Shown here piece after piece: positions 8,161 through 18,600 of a stretch of DNA of 64,000 nt. The DNA comes from JAIOPA01 sp964655175 (GTDB taxonomy: Bacteria; Eisenbacteria; RBG-16-71-46): the NCBI GenBank assembly GCA_964655175.1, contig CAZZLY010000001.1:105035-169034 (forward strand), given 5' to 3'. Each line of letters starts with the position of its first letter. The first letter of the stretch is position 1. Made by a program: the position numbers and the translations under genes. Below the pieces are notes generated by a model that saw nothing but the letters and a program-made list of their open reading frames with translations, did not search any database and had not been told where the DNA came from.

Positions 8161-9564
8161 GTGGCATTCCCGTTGTTCCACAGCATCGTGAGCTTCTGGC
8201 CCGTGATCCCGCTGTTGGGGATCGTCATCTTCTTCCATGAACTCGGGCACTTCCTCGCGGCCAAGTGGCGCGGCGTGACGGTGATCAAGTTCTCGCTGGG
8301 CATGGGTCCGGAGATGATCGGATTCAGCCACGCCGGCACGCGTTATTCGCTGTCCTGGGTGCCGCTCGGCGGCTTCGTCCAGATGGCCGGCGACCAGTTG
8401 CAGGAGGACGGCACGTTGCCGCCGGGCGGCCCCGAGCAGTTCCTCACGCATCCGTGGTACGGCCGTGTGATCATCGCGCTGGCGGGTCCGGCCGCGAACC
8501 TCGTGACCGCGTGGGTCGTGGTCATCCTCACGCTGGTGATCGGTTTCTCGCGCCCCGACTTCCCCAACGTCATCGGCGCGGTGCGTGAGGACGGTCCCGC
8601 CTGGGCCGCCGGGGTCCGCGAGGGCGACCGGTTCGTCGCGGCCGAGGGCGTCACGGTCGAGAACTGGCACGGGCTGGTGGACGTGCTCGAGGCGGCCGAC
8701 TCCACGAAGGCGGTCACGGTCGCGTTCGAGCGCGCCCAGGGTCACGAGCGCTACGACGTGCAGGTGGCGCCCGGGCAGGCGGCGGCGTGGATGGTGGGCT
8801 TGGAGCCCGTGGGCCTGCGCGCCATCGTCGGCGCGGTCACGCCGGGCATGCCCGCCTATCGTGCGGGGGTCAAGGAGGGCGACCGCTTCGTCGCCATCGA
8901 TGGCCTCCCGGTGCAGTGGTTCCACGAGGTCCACGAGCGGCTCAAGGGCCGCGCCGATCGCCGCGTGGTGTTCACGATCGAGCGCGAGGGCCGGCGCTTC
9001 GATCTCGCGATCACGCCCATGCGCGCCGATCCCGAGCAGCCCGACAGCCCCGACGGAGCGATCGGCGTCATGGCGCCGCGCGAGATGGTCTACACCGAGC
9101 GCATGTCGTTCCCGCGCGCCTTCTCGTCGTCGTTCCCGCAGATCGGCAGCATGGTCGTCACCGTGTTCAAGAACCTCGGTCTCACCCTGACGCGACCGCT
9201 CTACTACAAGGGCGCCGTCGGCGGTCCCATCCTGATCGCGCAGATGGCGCGCGAGTCCGCCAAGCAGGGGCTCGACAGCTGGCTGTGGTTCCTCGCCATG
9301 ATCAACCTCGCCATCATGGCCTTCAATCTGCTGCCGGTGCCGCTGCTCGACGGCGGTCACGTGGTGCTGGCCTGCCTCGAGGGCATCCGTCGTCGTCCGG
9401 TCTCGGGCAACGCCTACATCAACTTCCAGAAGGTGGGGTTGGTGCTGGTCGGGTCGTTGTTCCTCTTCATCGTCTCGCAGGACATCCTGCGTCCGATCCT
9501 GCGCGCGCGTGCGGTCGAGCAGGCCCCCCGGGAGAGCACCACGGTTGCGCCACCGTCCCACTGA
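8161..9564 (+). CDS. rseP: RIP metalloprotease RseP (site-2 protease)
   Basis: An inner-membrane zinc metalloprotease that cleaves membrane-bound anti-sigma factors and signal-peptide remnants. The zinc motif HELGH is at residues 26-30, within the first membrane segment. The third ligand region LLDGGH places its Asp at about residue 397, between the last two membrane segments. Two PDZ domains lie between (about 120-210 and 215-300), each starting with an IGAVxxxxPAxxAGVxxGDR-type stretch. The 467-residue length and GTG start fit the family. Its 3' end overlaps the Omp85 gene, linking envelope-stress proteolysis to outer-membrane assembly. Confidence 0.95.
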   Translation: MAFPLFHSIVSFWPVIPLLGIVIFFHELGHFLAAKWRGVTVIKFSLGMGPEMIGFSHAGTRYSLSWVPLGGFVQMAGDQLQEDGTLPPGGPEQFLTHPWYGRVIIALAGPAANLVTAWVVVILTLVIGFSRPDFPNVIGAVREDGPAWAAGVREGDRFVAAEGVTVENWHGLVDVLEAADSTKAVTVAFERAQGHERYDVQVAPGQAAAWMVGLEPVGLRAIVGAVTPGMPAYRAGVKEGDRFVAIDGLPVQWFHEVHERLKGRADRRVVFTIEREGRRFDLAITPMRADPEQPDSPDGAIGVMAPREMVYTERMSFPRAFSSSFPQIGSMVVTVFKNLGLTLTRPLYYKGAVGGPILIAQMARESAKQGLDSWLWFLAMINLAIMAFNLLPVPLLDGGHVVLACLEGIRRRPVSGNAYINFQKVGLVLVGSLFLFIVSQDILRPILRARAVEQAPRESTTVAPPSH

Positions 9565-11542
9565 TCGCATCGGGGTCCTGCTCGGGGCCCTGATCCTCGC
9601 ACTCGCCCTGCTGTTCCCCGGGATCGCGTCCGCACAGGGCGGCGGGGAACTGCCGGATCAGTTGCGCGTGATCGCGGGGGTGCGCTTCGAGGGCGTGCGA
9701 CACCTGCGCGTCAAGGACCTGCGCGCGGCGAACCTCAAGACGCGCCGTCCGTCGCGTCTGCCGTGGGTGGGGCGCCCCTCGCTGCGGCTCGACTACCTGC
9801 GTGCCGACACGGCGACGATCGTGGCGACCTATCGGCACTACGGTTTCCTCGATGCCCGCGCGAGCTGGCGGTTCGAGACCACGCGTGACCCCGAGGCCGT
9901 GCGCATCGTGTTCGTCGTCGACGAGGGCCCGAGGTCCCGCATCGCCTCGGTGGCGCTCGACGGCGTGACCGAGTTCCACGACCGCGAGCTGCGTCGCGTC
10001 CTGCTCGCGCGCGTGGGGGAGCCGTTCGACCCCGCGTTCCTACCGCTCGACACGCTGCGTCTGAGCTCGATGTACCAGGAGCGCGGACGTCGCCCGCACA
10101 CGGCACCGACCGCGGCCCGCGGCGATTCGGATTCGACGCAGGTCGCGGTCCGCTACCTCATCACGGAGGGGCCCCGGTACCGCATCGGCCGCATCGACAT
10201 CGAGAGCAACGGGTCGTTGCGTGAATCGCTCGCGCGGCGCGAACTCCTGTTCCACACCGGCGATCTGTATCGCCGCACCCGACTCGAGGAGTCGGTGCAG
10301 CGCCTCTACGACACCGGGCTCTACAGTCAGGTGCAGGTCTCGACCGTGCCCGACACGACGGAGGCCACGTTGGGTCTGGCGCTGCGTGTCGCCGAACGGC
10401 GGCCGCGTTGGGTGGACCTGGGCATCGGATCGGGCACGGCCGAGCTGTTCCGATTCACCGGTGAGTGGGGACATCGCAACCTCGACACGCGCGCCCTGCG
10501 GGGGTCGCTCGCGGGCGAGTTGTCGATCGATCGCCAGCGGCGCGACGCCACCTCCGACGTCAAGGTGCTGCGCACGCGTACGCTGCGCACGAGCGCCAAT
10601 CTGGTCGAGCCGTGGCTGTTGGGACTCCGGCTGCAGGGGCAGGCGTCCCTGTTCTACGAGCAGTCCAACGATGATCGCGATTTCCGTTTCCTGCACCGCC
10701 GCGACAGCCGTGGCGTCGAACTGGCGCTCGTGCGCGAGTTCTCGCGGTTGTTCCGCGGCAGCGTGACCGGTCACTTCGCGCAGGTGCATCAGAGCTACGA
10801 CATCTTCCTGGACACCGACGAGGCCACGCGCGATTCGCTGGCGCAGGTGCTGCCCAGCTACTTCGACAACGCGGTCGGGCTGGCGCTGACGCGTGACACC
10901 CGCGACGACCGGGTCACCCCCAATCGGGGTTCGATCCAGACGCTGCTCGGCGAGGTCGCGGGTGGTCCGCTGCGTGGGGCGAGCAGCTACCAGAAGATCC
11001 AATTCGTCTCGAGCTGGTACAGCCCGCGGTCCAACGGCACGCAGTGGGCGTTCCGTTTCATGGGCGGCGTCATGTCGCCGGTCGGCACGCCGTCGGAGGC
11101 GTTCTCGCCCGGTGCGGTGGACGCGCAGGTGGCGCGCGTCCCCAAGGAACGTCGGTTCTTCGTGGGCGGCGTGAACAGTCTGCGCGGCTTCGGTGAGAAC
11201 TCGATCACCGGTGACGGTGGTCTCGCGATGCTGCTCGCGAACCTCGAATGGCGCATCCCCTTGCGCGGCCCGCTCGGCCTCGAGGCGTTCGTCGACGCCG
11301 GTAACGTCTGGTCGCGGCCGACGCAGGTGCGGCTCTCGAACTTCGTCGCCCCGTGGGACGCGCGTCGTGGGCGCCCCGGCGATCTGCGCTACAGCTACGG
11401 TGTCGGTGCGCGATTCATGCTGCCGTTCGGACCGCTGCGCATGGATCTCGCGTGGAGCCAGCACCCCGAGTTCTCGAGCGGCAAGGTGTTCGGCCGCCGC
11501 CAGCCGTTCGTGTACCAGTTCGCCATCGGCCCGAGCTTCTGA
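9545..11542 (+). CDS. TamA-like Omp85 outer-membrane assembly protein
   Basis: A 665-residue Omp85-family protein. The TTG start at 9545 follows GGGAGA and gives a short basic N-terminus, a hydrophobic core and an ASAQ cleavage site, so it is exported. About three POTRA-type repeats follow (about residues 30-310; GVRFEGVRHLRVKDLR and IASVALDGVTEFHDRELRRV open two of them), then a 16-strand-type barrel. The barrel contains the VGGVNSLRGFGEN segment (family [VI]RG[FY] motif) and ends in Phe (AIGPSF). BamA normally has five POTRAs and about 800 residues; three POTRAs and a TamB-like gene 2 bases downstream favour TamA. A BamA role cannot be excluded, since bamA often follows rseP. Confidence 0.8.
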   Translation: MRHRPTDRIGVLLGALILALALLFPGIASAQGGGELPDQLRVIAGVRFEGVRHLRVKDLRAANLKTRRPSRLPWVGRPSLRLDYLRADTATIVATYRHYGFLDARASWRFETTRDPEAVRIVFVVDEGPRSRIASVALDGVTEFHDRELRRVLLARVGEPFDPAFLPLDTLRLSSMYQERGRRPHTAPTAARGDSDSTQVAVRYLITEGPRYRIGRIDIESNGSLRESLARRELLFHTGDLYRRTRLEESVQRLYDTGLYSQVQVSTVPDTTEATLGLALRVAERRPRWVDLGIGSGTAELFRFTGEWGHRNLDTRALRGSLAGELSIDRQRRDATSDVKVLRTRTLRTSANLVEPWLLGLRLQGQASLFYEQSNDDRDFRFLHRRDSRGVELALVREFSRLFRGSVTGHFAQVHQSYDIFLDTDEATRDSLAQVLPSYFDNAVGLALTRDTRDDRVTPNRGSIQTLLGEVAGGPLRGASSYQKIQFVSSWYSPRSNGTQWAFRFMGGVMSPVGTPSEAFSPGAVDAQVARVPKERRFFVGGVNSLRGFGENSITGDGGLAMLLANLEWRIPLRGPLGLEAFVDAGNVWSRPTQVRLSNFVAPWDARRGRPGDLRYSYGVGARFMLPFGPLRMDLAWSQHPEFSSGKVFGRRQPFVYQFAIGPSF

Positions 11543-11543
11543 C

Positions 11544-14500
11544 ATGAGCGACGACACCCCGACCCCGACCCCGAACCCGAATCCGAACCCGGATCCCGCG
11601 CCGAACGACGAGCCCCACGGGGTCGTCGAGACGTTGCGCGAGGAGATCACGGAGGCGGTCGAACACGTCCCGCAGCCCATTCGCTGGACGGTCGGGAAGT
11701 TGTTCCGACTCGCGGGACTCATCACCGCCGGTGTGCTCCTGCTGGCGCTCGTGAGCACGGTCCTGTACTTCATGAACCGCACCGAGCTCGTGGCGCGCGA
11801 GATCACGCTGCTGCTCAATCGCACGCTCAAGGATCACAGCGACGTCGTGCTCGACCTGCGGGACATCCGCGGCAACCCGTTCACGGGCTTCCGTGCGATC
11901 GAGCCGCGCGTGCGGTTCACCGATGGCTCGCCGCTGCTGGCCGCGACCGAGATGCGGGTCAACTACTCGGCGTGGAGCCTGATCACCGGGGGCGACGGCA
12001 GCCTCGAGGTCGTGCTCGAGCGACCCCGCGTGCAGCTTCGCGGCCCGGACGGGGGCTGGCGTCTGCCCAGCTGGCATGGCGCCGAGCGTGCGCCCTCGGC
12101 GCAGCCCGCCCGTGCGCTGCAGGTGCGTCTGCACGTGCGCGGGGCGGAACTCATCGCGCCCTCGCCCTGCGACACGGTGCGCGGGGTGGAGTTCGACGTC
12201 ATCGCCAACACGGGCAGTGAGACGCGGATCAGCCTGCAGCACATGCGTTATCAGCAGGGTCCGTGGCACACCCGGCTGCAGGAGTTGAACGCCGATCTGG
12301 TCGCCGATCGCAAGGGCGTGCGCCTGCGGGTCGGGGAACTGCGCACGGGGGACGTCGAGTTGCGCGCCGAGGCCTCGTGGGCCCATGCCGATTCGATCAA
12401 GCACGTCCACCTGACCCTGGGGCGGGTCCGTTTCGCGTGGCTCGCCGAGGTGTTCGACAACAAGACCTTCGCCGTGCCGGGCGAGGGCGCGTTCGTGGTC
12501 GACGCGAAGGGCGACGAGGACTGGACCGGTCGCTTCCGCACGACGCTCTCGTGGGACGGTCTGCCCGCCGAGGGGTCGGGGCTCGCGTCGTGGGCGCACG
12601 GCGAGCTGCGGCTGGATTCGCTGCTGGCGCGGTCCGATGCCGGCGACGTGCGTGGTTCGCTGCGCTGGGCCGAGTCGGGGTGGGAGATCCGGGCCGCGGT
12701 CGAGGACGCCGATCCCTCGGATTGGCACCTCCTGCATCTCGACGGTTGGCCGGCCGGCAGTCTGAACGGGCAGGTGCGTTACACCGAGGACACGCGCGTG
12801 AAGGATCGTGCGGTGGGTCTGCTCGTGGCCGAACTCGGACCGTCCGAACTCATGGGTTGGCGCGTGGACAGTGCCATGGTGCGCGTGGACCTGCCGCCCT
12901 CGAAGGCCGATTCGTTCCAGGTCGTGGGGCTGCGGCGAGGCGGGCGCTTCACGTTGCGCGGTGGCAGCCATGCCAAGGGCTGGGGTGGTGTCTACACGAT
13001 CCGCGAACTGCCTCTCGAGGAGTGGCCGGACGGTCGTGCGACCGGGCTCACGGGCATGCTCGAGCGCGGCGAGGGCACGATCGAGGACCGCGACGGGCAG
13101 CTGCGCGTCACCGGCGATCTCGAGGGCCGTGGGACGCATTGGGCGTCGGCGTCGTTCGCGCGTTGGTCGCTGGCGAACCTCGAGGGGCGCATGTTGCCGA
13201 CCCCCGATCTCGCGGCCGATGCCTCGGTCGAGGACGGGTTCTTCACCGGGCTCCATCTCGATCGCGCGTCCGGTCCCATCGTGCTCGGCGAGCAGCTCGT
13301 GCGTTTCGAGCCGCTCACCGTCGAGGCCGGGGACACCACCGTGGTGCTGCGCGGCGTGGCGACCTACGACGAGAAGAACTGGGCCATGACGCTGAGCCAC
13401 GCCGAACTCTCGAGCCGGCAGTTCCATTTCGTGGCCGATCCGCCGCTGCGTCTGGCCGGCGATGCGCAGGGGACGATCATGGAGCGCGTCATCGCCGAGG
13501 ACCGTGGCGCCCGCATCGAGGCCCACGGGCGCTGGGCGGCTCCCGGCGGTCCCTACGACTTCCGCTTCACCGGGCGCGGGCTCGATCTATCGCGCGTCGG
13601 CATGGATCCGGAACTCGGCCTCGGCGGACGGGCCGACGTGGACCTGACCGTGACCGGGCGTTCGGGGCGTCCCGATTGGCGTTTCGAGGCCCGCACGCAC
13701 GCGCCCGCGTTCGGGGGGCACGTCGCGGACTCCCTGGCGCTGACGCTGCACGGCGGGCCGCATCGTCTGGAGCTCGAGGATGGCGTGTTCCGTCTGGGCC
13801 GGGGGACCGTACGTGCCTCGTTGCTCGTGGACCGCGCGGGCCACGCGTTCCCGGACTCGCTCTCGCCGACCGCGGTCGTGCGTTGGTTGCAGGACGCGGG
13901 GGAATGGCGGGGGCAGGCGACCGCGGATGCCCTGCCGCTCGGCCGCATCACCGGGATCGTGGCCGAGGCGAAGGGCTGGGATGGGAACCTGTTCGGTTCG
14001 ATCGCGTTGTCCGGGCGACCGTCGGCCCCGATCGTCGAGGTGCGCACCCAGGCCGATCAGTTCGGCTGGCGCGACATCCGCACCGATTACCTGACCGTGA
14101 AGGCGCACTACGAGGACGGGCGGCTCGAGGTGCAGGACGCCCGTGCGCGCATGCGTGACGTGGAGTCGCGCGCGAACCTGTCGGTGCCGCTGCGGATCGC
14201 GCTCGGTCGCGAGACGGTCGTGCCCGATGAGCCGCTGCGGGGGCGTGTCGACATCCCGTCGGGCGATCTCAAGGTGCTGCCCATGATGGTGCCGCAGCTG
14301 CAGTACGCGCGCGGACGCTTCGAGCTCGCGGCCGAAGTGGGGGGCACGGCACGGGCCCCCCGGCTCGCCGGCAAGGGACGCATCCGGGACGGCGTCGTGC
14401 GGCCGGTCAATCGCAGCGAGGTCATCGAGGGGCTGTACGCCGATCTGCACTTCGATCAGGACCGCATCACGCTCGACACGCTCTCGGCGCGTCAGGGGCG

Positions 14501-15596
14501 CACCGGTCGGCTGTGGTCGCGCGGGGTCGTCAACCTCGAGGGCGCGCTGCCGCGCAACTACCGCTTCGATCTCGGTATGCGCAACTTCGCCGCGTCCGAG
14601 GAGGGCATGTACGCCGTGCTCTTCGATGGCGACTTCGTGGTGAGCGACGGTCCCAAGCTGGCCGGCGAGCCGGCGCCTTACGTGACCGGGCGCGCCCGGC
14701 TCAAGAAGGGCGTCGTCGAGTTCGACTTCGCCAACCAGAGCGAGGTTCAGCGTCGCGCCGCCACGACGCAGCCGCTGTTCTGGACCTATCGCATCAAGGC
14801 CGATGCCAAGAGCAACATGCGCTGGCGCACGCAGGATGCCGACATGGAGTTCGACTGCGACGTCGATCTGCAGCAGACGGCCGACTCGCTGCTCATCTAC
14901 GGCGAGATGCACCTGCTGCGCGGGCAGTACTGGTTCCTGGGCAGTCGCTTCCGCATGTCGCGGGCCGACCTCGTGTTCGACAACCAGCAGGGGGTCGATC
15001 CGCTCGTGGACATCGCGGCCGAGACGCGCCTGCCGTCGGCGCCGGGCGCGCCGCTCGAGACGATCACCGCCCAGCTCACGGGACGGGCGAGCAAGCCGGT
15101 CATCCTGCTCACGAGTTCCGCCAACTCGGACCAGCGGACCATCCTCGCGGCCATCACGCGCGGTGCGGTCACCGACGAGCAGGATCGCGTCTCCGTCTCG
15201 AGTCCGCTCGACAACTACGTCACCCGGCAGCTCAACGCGCAGCTGAGCGCCAGCCTGTCGCAGTTCTTCCGCGGTGCCATCGACGAGTGGGAGCTGCGCC
15301 GCGATCGCGGTGGCCTGCTCACCGGCGAGGGCGGCATCGTCGTCGGAGTGGGTTCGCAGGTCACCAACAACCTCGCGTTCCGGTACCGGCAGCGACTGCC
15401 CATGAACGAGCGCCCGGTCAATTACGGGCGTGTCGATCCGACCGACCTGTTCGACCAGAACATCGAGGCGGAGTACCGCCTCAATCGCTTCATCTACTTC
15501 ACGAGCGGTGTCTCGCGGCGACACATCGGGCAGGGTGGGCCGACGCCCATCAACACCGATTACAACGTCAATCTCAAGGCGCGCTGGGAGTACTGA
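11544..15596 (+). CDS. TamB-like translocation/assembly module protein
   Basis: A 1350-residue protein. After a short cytoplasmic tail there is one membrane helix (about residues 55-80, LAGLITAGVLLLALVSTVLY), then a very long beta-rich periplasmic region as in AsmA/TamB proteins that bridge the envelope. The last about 350 residues match the TamB C-terminal domain style: VTGRARLKKGVVEFDF, MHLLRGQYWFLGSRF, LVFDNQQGVDPLVDIAAETR, GQASKP-like GRASKPVILLTSS, and ILAAITRGAV. Translation starts 2 bases after the TamA-like stop. Such proteins are implicated in outer-membrane protein insertion and phospholipid transport (family knowledge). The N-terminal tail contains a Pro-Thr/Asn/Asp dipeptide repeat. 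Confidence 0.85.
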   Translation: MSDDTPTPTPNPNPNPDPAPNDEPHGVVETLREEITEAVEHVPQPIRWTVGKLFRLAGLITAGVLLLALVSTVLYFMNRTELVAREITLLLNRTLKDHSDVVLDLRDIRGNPFTGFRAIEPRVRFTDGSPLLAATEMRVNYSAWSLITGGDGSLEVVLERPRVQLRGPDGGWRLPSWHGAERAPSAQPARALQVRLHVRGAELIAPSPCDTVRGVEFDVIANTGSETRISLQHMRYQQGPWHTRLQELNADLVADRKGVRLRVGELRTGDVELRAEASWAHADSIKHVHLTLGRVRFAWLAEVFDNKTFAVPGEGAFVVDAKGDEDWTGRFRTTLSWDGLPAEGSGLASWAHGELRLDSLLARSDAGDVRGSLRWAESGWEIRAAVEDADPSDWHLLHLDGWPAGSLNGQVRYTEDTRVKDRAVGLLVAELGPSELMGWRVDSAMVRVDLPPSKADSFQVVGLRRGGRFTLRGGSHAKGWGGVYTIRELPLEEWPDGRATGLTGMLERGEGTIEDRDGQLRVTGDLEGRGTHWASASFARWSLANLEGRMLPTPDLAADASVEDGFFTGLHLDRASGPIVLGEQLVRFEPLTVEAGDTTVVLRGVATYDEKNWAMTLSHAELSSRQFHFVADPPLRLAGDAQGTIMERVIAEDRGARIEAHGRWAAPGGPYDFRFTGRGLDLSRVGMDPELGLGGRADVDLTVTGRSGRPDWRFEARTHAPAFGGHVADSLALTLHGGPHRLELEDGVFRLGRGTVRASLLVDRAGHAFPDSLSPTAVVRWLQDAGEWRGQATADALPLGRITGIVAEAKGWDGNLFGSIALSGRPSAPIVEVRTQADQFGWRDIRTDYLTVKAHYEDGRLEVQDARARMRDVESRANLSVPLRIALGRETVVPDEPLRGRVDIPSGDLKVLPMMVPQLQYARGRFELAAEVGGTARAPRLAGKGRIRDGVVRPVNRSEVIEGLYADLHFDQDRITLDTLSARQGRTGRLWSRGVVNLEGALPRNYRFDLGMRNFAASEEGMYAVLFDGDFVVSDGPKLAGEPAPYVTGRARLKKGVVEFDFANQSEVQRRAATTQPLFWTYRIKADAKSNMRWRTQDADMEFDCDVDLQQTADSLLIYGEMHLLRGQYWFLGSRFRMSRADLVFDNQQGVDPLVDIAAETRLPSAPGAPLETITAQLTGRASKPVILLTSSANSDQRTILAAITRGAVTDEQDRVSVSSPLDNYVTRQLNAQLSASLSQFFRGAIDEWELRRDRGGLLTGEGGIVVGVGSQVTNNLAFRYRQRLPMNERPVNYGRVDPTDLFDQNIEAEYRLNRFIYFTSGVSRRHIGQGGPTPINTDYNVNLKARWEY
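11559..11604 (+). repeat. Degenerate CCGANC hexamer repeat in the TamB-like gene
   Basis: Roughly seven consecutive in-frame hexamers of the form CCGACC/CCGAAC/CCGAAT encode alternating Pro-Thr and Pro-Asn dipeptides near the N-terminus. Simple repeats of this sort can change length by slippage; because the unit is six bases, the frame would be kept. Confidence 0.7.
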
Positions 15597-15687
15597 GTCG
15601 GGGACAGCGGGAACGACCGCCACCTCGACGGTGTAGACTGGTGGAGTCGCGAGGGTCGTGGTGGACCGGGAAGAAAGGACCTGCGGG

Positions 15688-18600
15688 ATGTCACGTCGAG
15701 GGTGGAGCGCCATGCGGTTGGTGGGGGCGCTGCTGTGCTCGTGTCTGGCGACGGTCGCCCATGCCCAGTACTTCGGCCAGAACAAGGTCCAGTACCGGGA
15801 CCACGACTGGAAGACGATCCGCTCGGATCACTTCGAGGTGTTCTTCGACGCCGGTGCCGACAGTCTGGCCATGCGCACGCTGGATCTGTCCGAGAAGACC
15901 CAGGCGCTGTTCCAGACCCGCACCGGGCACCGCCTCAGCAAGCGCATCCCGATCATCCTGTACGCCTCGCACCAGGAGTTCGCGCAGACCAACATCACCA
16001 GCGAACTCATCGATGGCTCCACGGGCGGCTTCACGGAGGCCCTGCGCGACCGGGTCGTGGTGCCGTTCTCGGGATCCTACGAGGACTTCCGCCACGTCCT
16101 CGTGCACGAACTCGTGCACGCGTTCCAGTTCGACATCTTCTACAACTCCCCCGGGGTCTCGCTGCTCTCGGGGCAGGGCTTGTTCGGGGTGCCGCTCTGG
16201 TTCGCCGAGGGCATGGCCGAGTACTTCTCGCTCGGCATGGAGCCGAACGCCGAGATGTACGTGCGCGATGGCACCCTGACGGGGTATCTGCCGCCGCTCG
16301 AGTACGCGGGCGGTTACCTCGTCTACAAGATGGGCCAGTCCGCCCTCCAGCACCTGATCGAACGCTATGGCGAGGACCGCTTCCGCGAGGTGCTCAAGCG
16401 CGTGCGGCAGCAGCGCAACTTCGAGCGCGCCTTCCAGCGCACCTATGGCATGTCGACGCGGCGCTTCGACGAGCAGTGGCGCGAACACCTGCGCAAGACC
16501 TATTGGCCCACGGTGGCGCACCTCGACCACCCGGAGCGGTTCGCACGCCGGCTCACCGATCATCGTCGGGACGAGAGCGTGCTCAACTTCTGGCCCTCGA
16601 TCTCGCCGGACGGCGACCGCGTCGCCTACTTCAGCGATCGCCGGCAGTACAACGACGTGTACGTGATGTCGGCCTTCGACGGCCGGGTGCTCAAGCGCGT
16701 CCTGCGTGCCGAGCGCAACGTCATGTTCGAGGCCATCCCGCTGCTGCGCACCTCGATCGCATGGTCGCCCGAGGGCGATCGTCTGGCGCTCGTGGCCTCG
16801 AGCGGGGGACGGGACCGCCTCTACGTGGTGGACGCCGACGATGGTCGTCTGCTCCAGCAGTTCGAGATCCCGGCGTCCGAACTGTCGTTCCCGGCCTGGT
16901 CGCCGGTGTCGGACTCCATCGTCGTGTCGGGCCTTTCGGGCGGGCGCTCCGACCTGTATCTGGTGGATGCCAAGACGAGCCGGGTCGAGCGGCTGACGAA
17001 CGACGCCTGGGACGAGAAGGAACCCACGTGGTCGCCGGACGGCCGCCAGCTGGCGTTCGCCTCGGATCGGCTGGCCCCGGTGGTGCTGGAACCCCTCAAG
17101 CGCCGCGACGGGTTCGGACGCTACGGTCTGTATTCGATGGACGTGGCCTCGCGCGAGATCCACTTCATCCTCGACACCTTCGGGGAGGACCACGCGCCGG
17201 CGTGGTCGCCGGATGGCCGCAAGTTGGCGTTCATCACCGACGCGTCGGGCGCCTCGAACCTCGCGCTCTACGACCTCGACGACAGCACGATCACGCAGCT
17301 GACCGACCTGACCGGCGGCGTCATGTCGCTGTCGTGGTCGCGGCGCAACGACCGGCTCGTGTTCGCGGCCTTCGATCGCGGCGGCTACGACCTGTTCGCG
17401 GTGCAGGAGCCGCTCACCTCCTCGAGCATGCTGCAGCGCCTCAAGCAGCACGTTCCCATGGCCGTGACCCCGCTCGCCGTCGCGCCGCTCGAGGTCGAAC
17501 GGGTCGCCCACGAGGCTCGCGGTCGCGGGGCGCTCCTGGGTAATTGGCCCGATTCGACCACCACGCCGGACACGACCACCGCGATGGGCGGGCGTCGAGG
17601 ACGCGCCGGGCGCGGCGCGGATCCGATGCTGGGCGAGATGCCGCTGTGGGGCTCGCGCGGCGGCTATCCGCAGCCCCTCGCCGACGTGGGTGCGGACACG
17701 GCGCGTGCGGCGGAGCCCGTGCTCACGCCCCTGCTCGATCGCGGGGGCGCGTTCGCGCTCTCGGATTCCGTCCTCGGACAGGAGCCGCGGCCCTACCGGT
17801 GGAGGCTCGCGCCCGAAGCGGTGCAGGTCGGCGCGATCGCCGCGAGCAGCTTCGGATTCGCGGGTTCGACGCAGTTGGTGTTCAGCGATTTCCTGGGTGA
17901 CCACAGCCTGTATCTGGCCGGCGACGTGTTCTCCAACTCGATCTCCGACGCCAACGTGATCGGCATCTACAGTGTGCTGCCTCGCCGCACCGACTGGAGC
18001 GTGGGCGCGTTCCACCTCAAGAACTACTACCAGTCGCGCGTCACCACGCTCGGCGAGCAGCTCTCGGGCGCCAAGCTGTTCTCGGAGCGGTCCTTCGGCG
18101 CGCTCGGGGGCCTGAGCCATCCGTTCGATCGCTTCCGTCGCGTCGAGATGCAGTTCACGCAGATGTTCGTGGACCTGCAGTTCTACGAGGAGCGTCCGAA
18201 CGGCGATTTCGTGCGCACGACGCGCGACTATCGGGCCGTGTCGTCCCCGTCCGTGTCGCTGGTCGGTGACAACTCCCTCTTCGGCGAGTTCGGCCCCGTC
18301 AACGGGGGCCGTTGGAACCTCACGTACAGCCCGGCGTTCGCGCTGTTCCCCAAGAGCCTCGCGTACCACACGGTCACGTTCGACCGCCGCCGCTACGTCG
18401 ATCTGACGCACGGTTACTCGCTCGGCGTGCGGACCTTGGCGGGGGTGAGCACGGGCCGTGACGCGCAGGCCTTCCGCGTGGGCGGGTACTCGACGATCCG
18501 GGGGTACCGCGATTTCGACCTCATCGGGACGCGCCTGCTCATGGGCAACGTCGAGCTTCGCTTCCCGTTCATCGACCAGCTGGGCATCGTGGGCCCGCTG

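Noticed and set aside
9545..11542. Calling the Omp85 gene BamA outright
   Set aside because: Only about three POTRA repeats and 665 residues; followed by a TamB-like gene, so TamA-like is safer.
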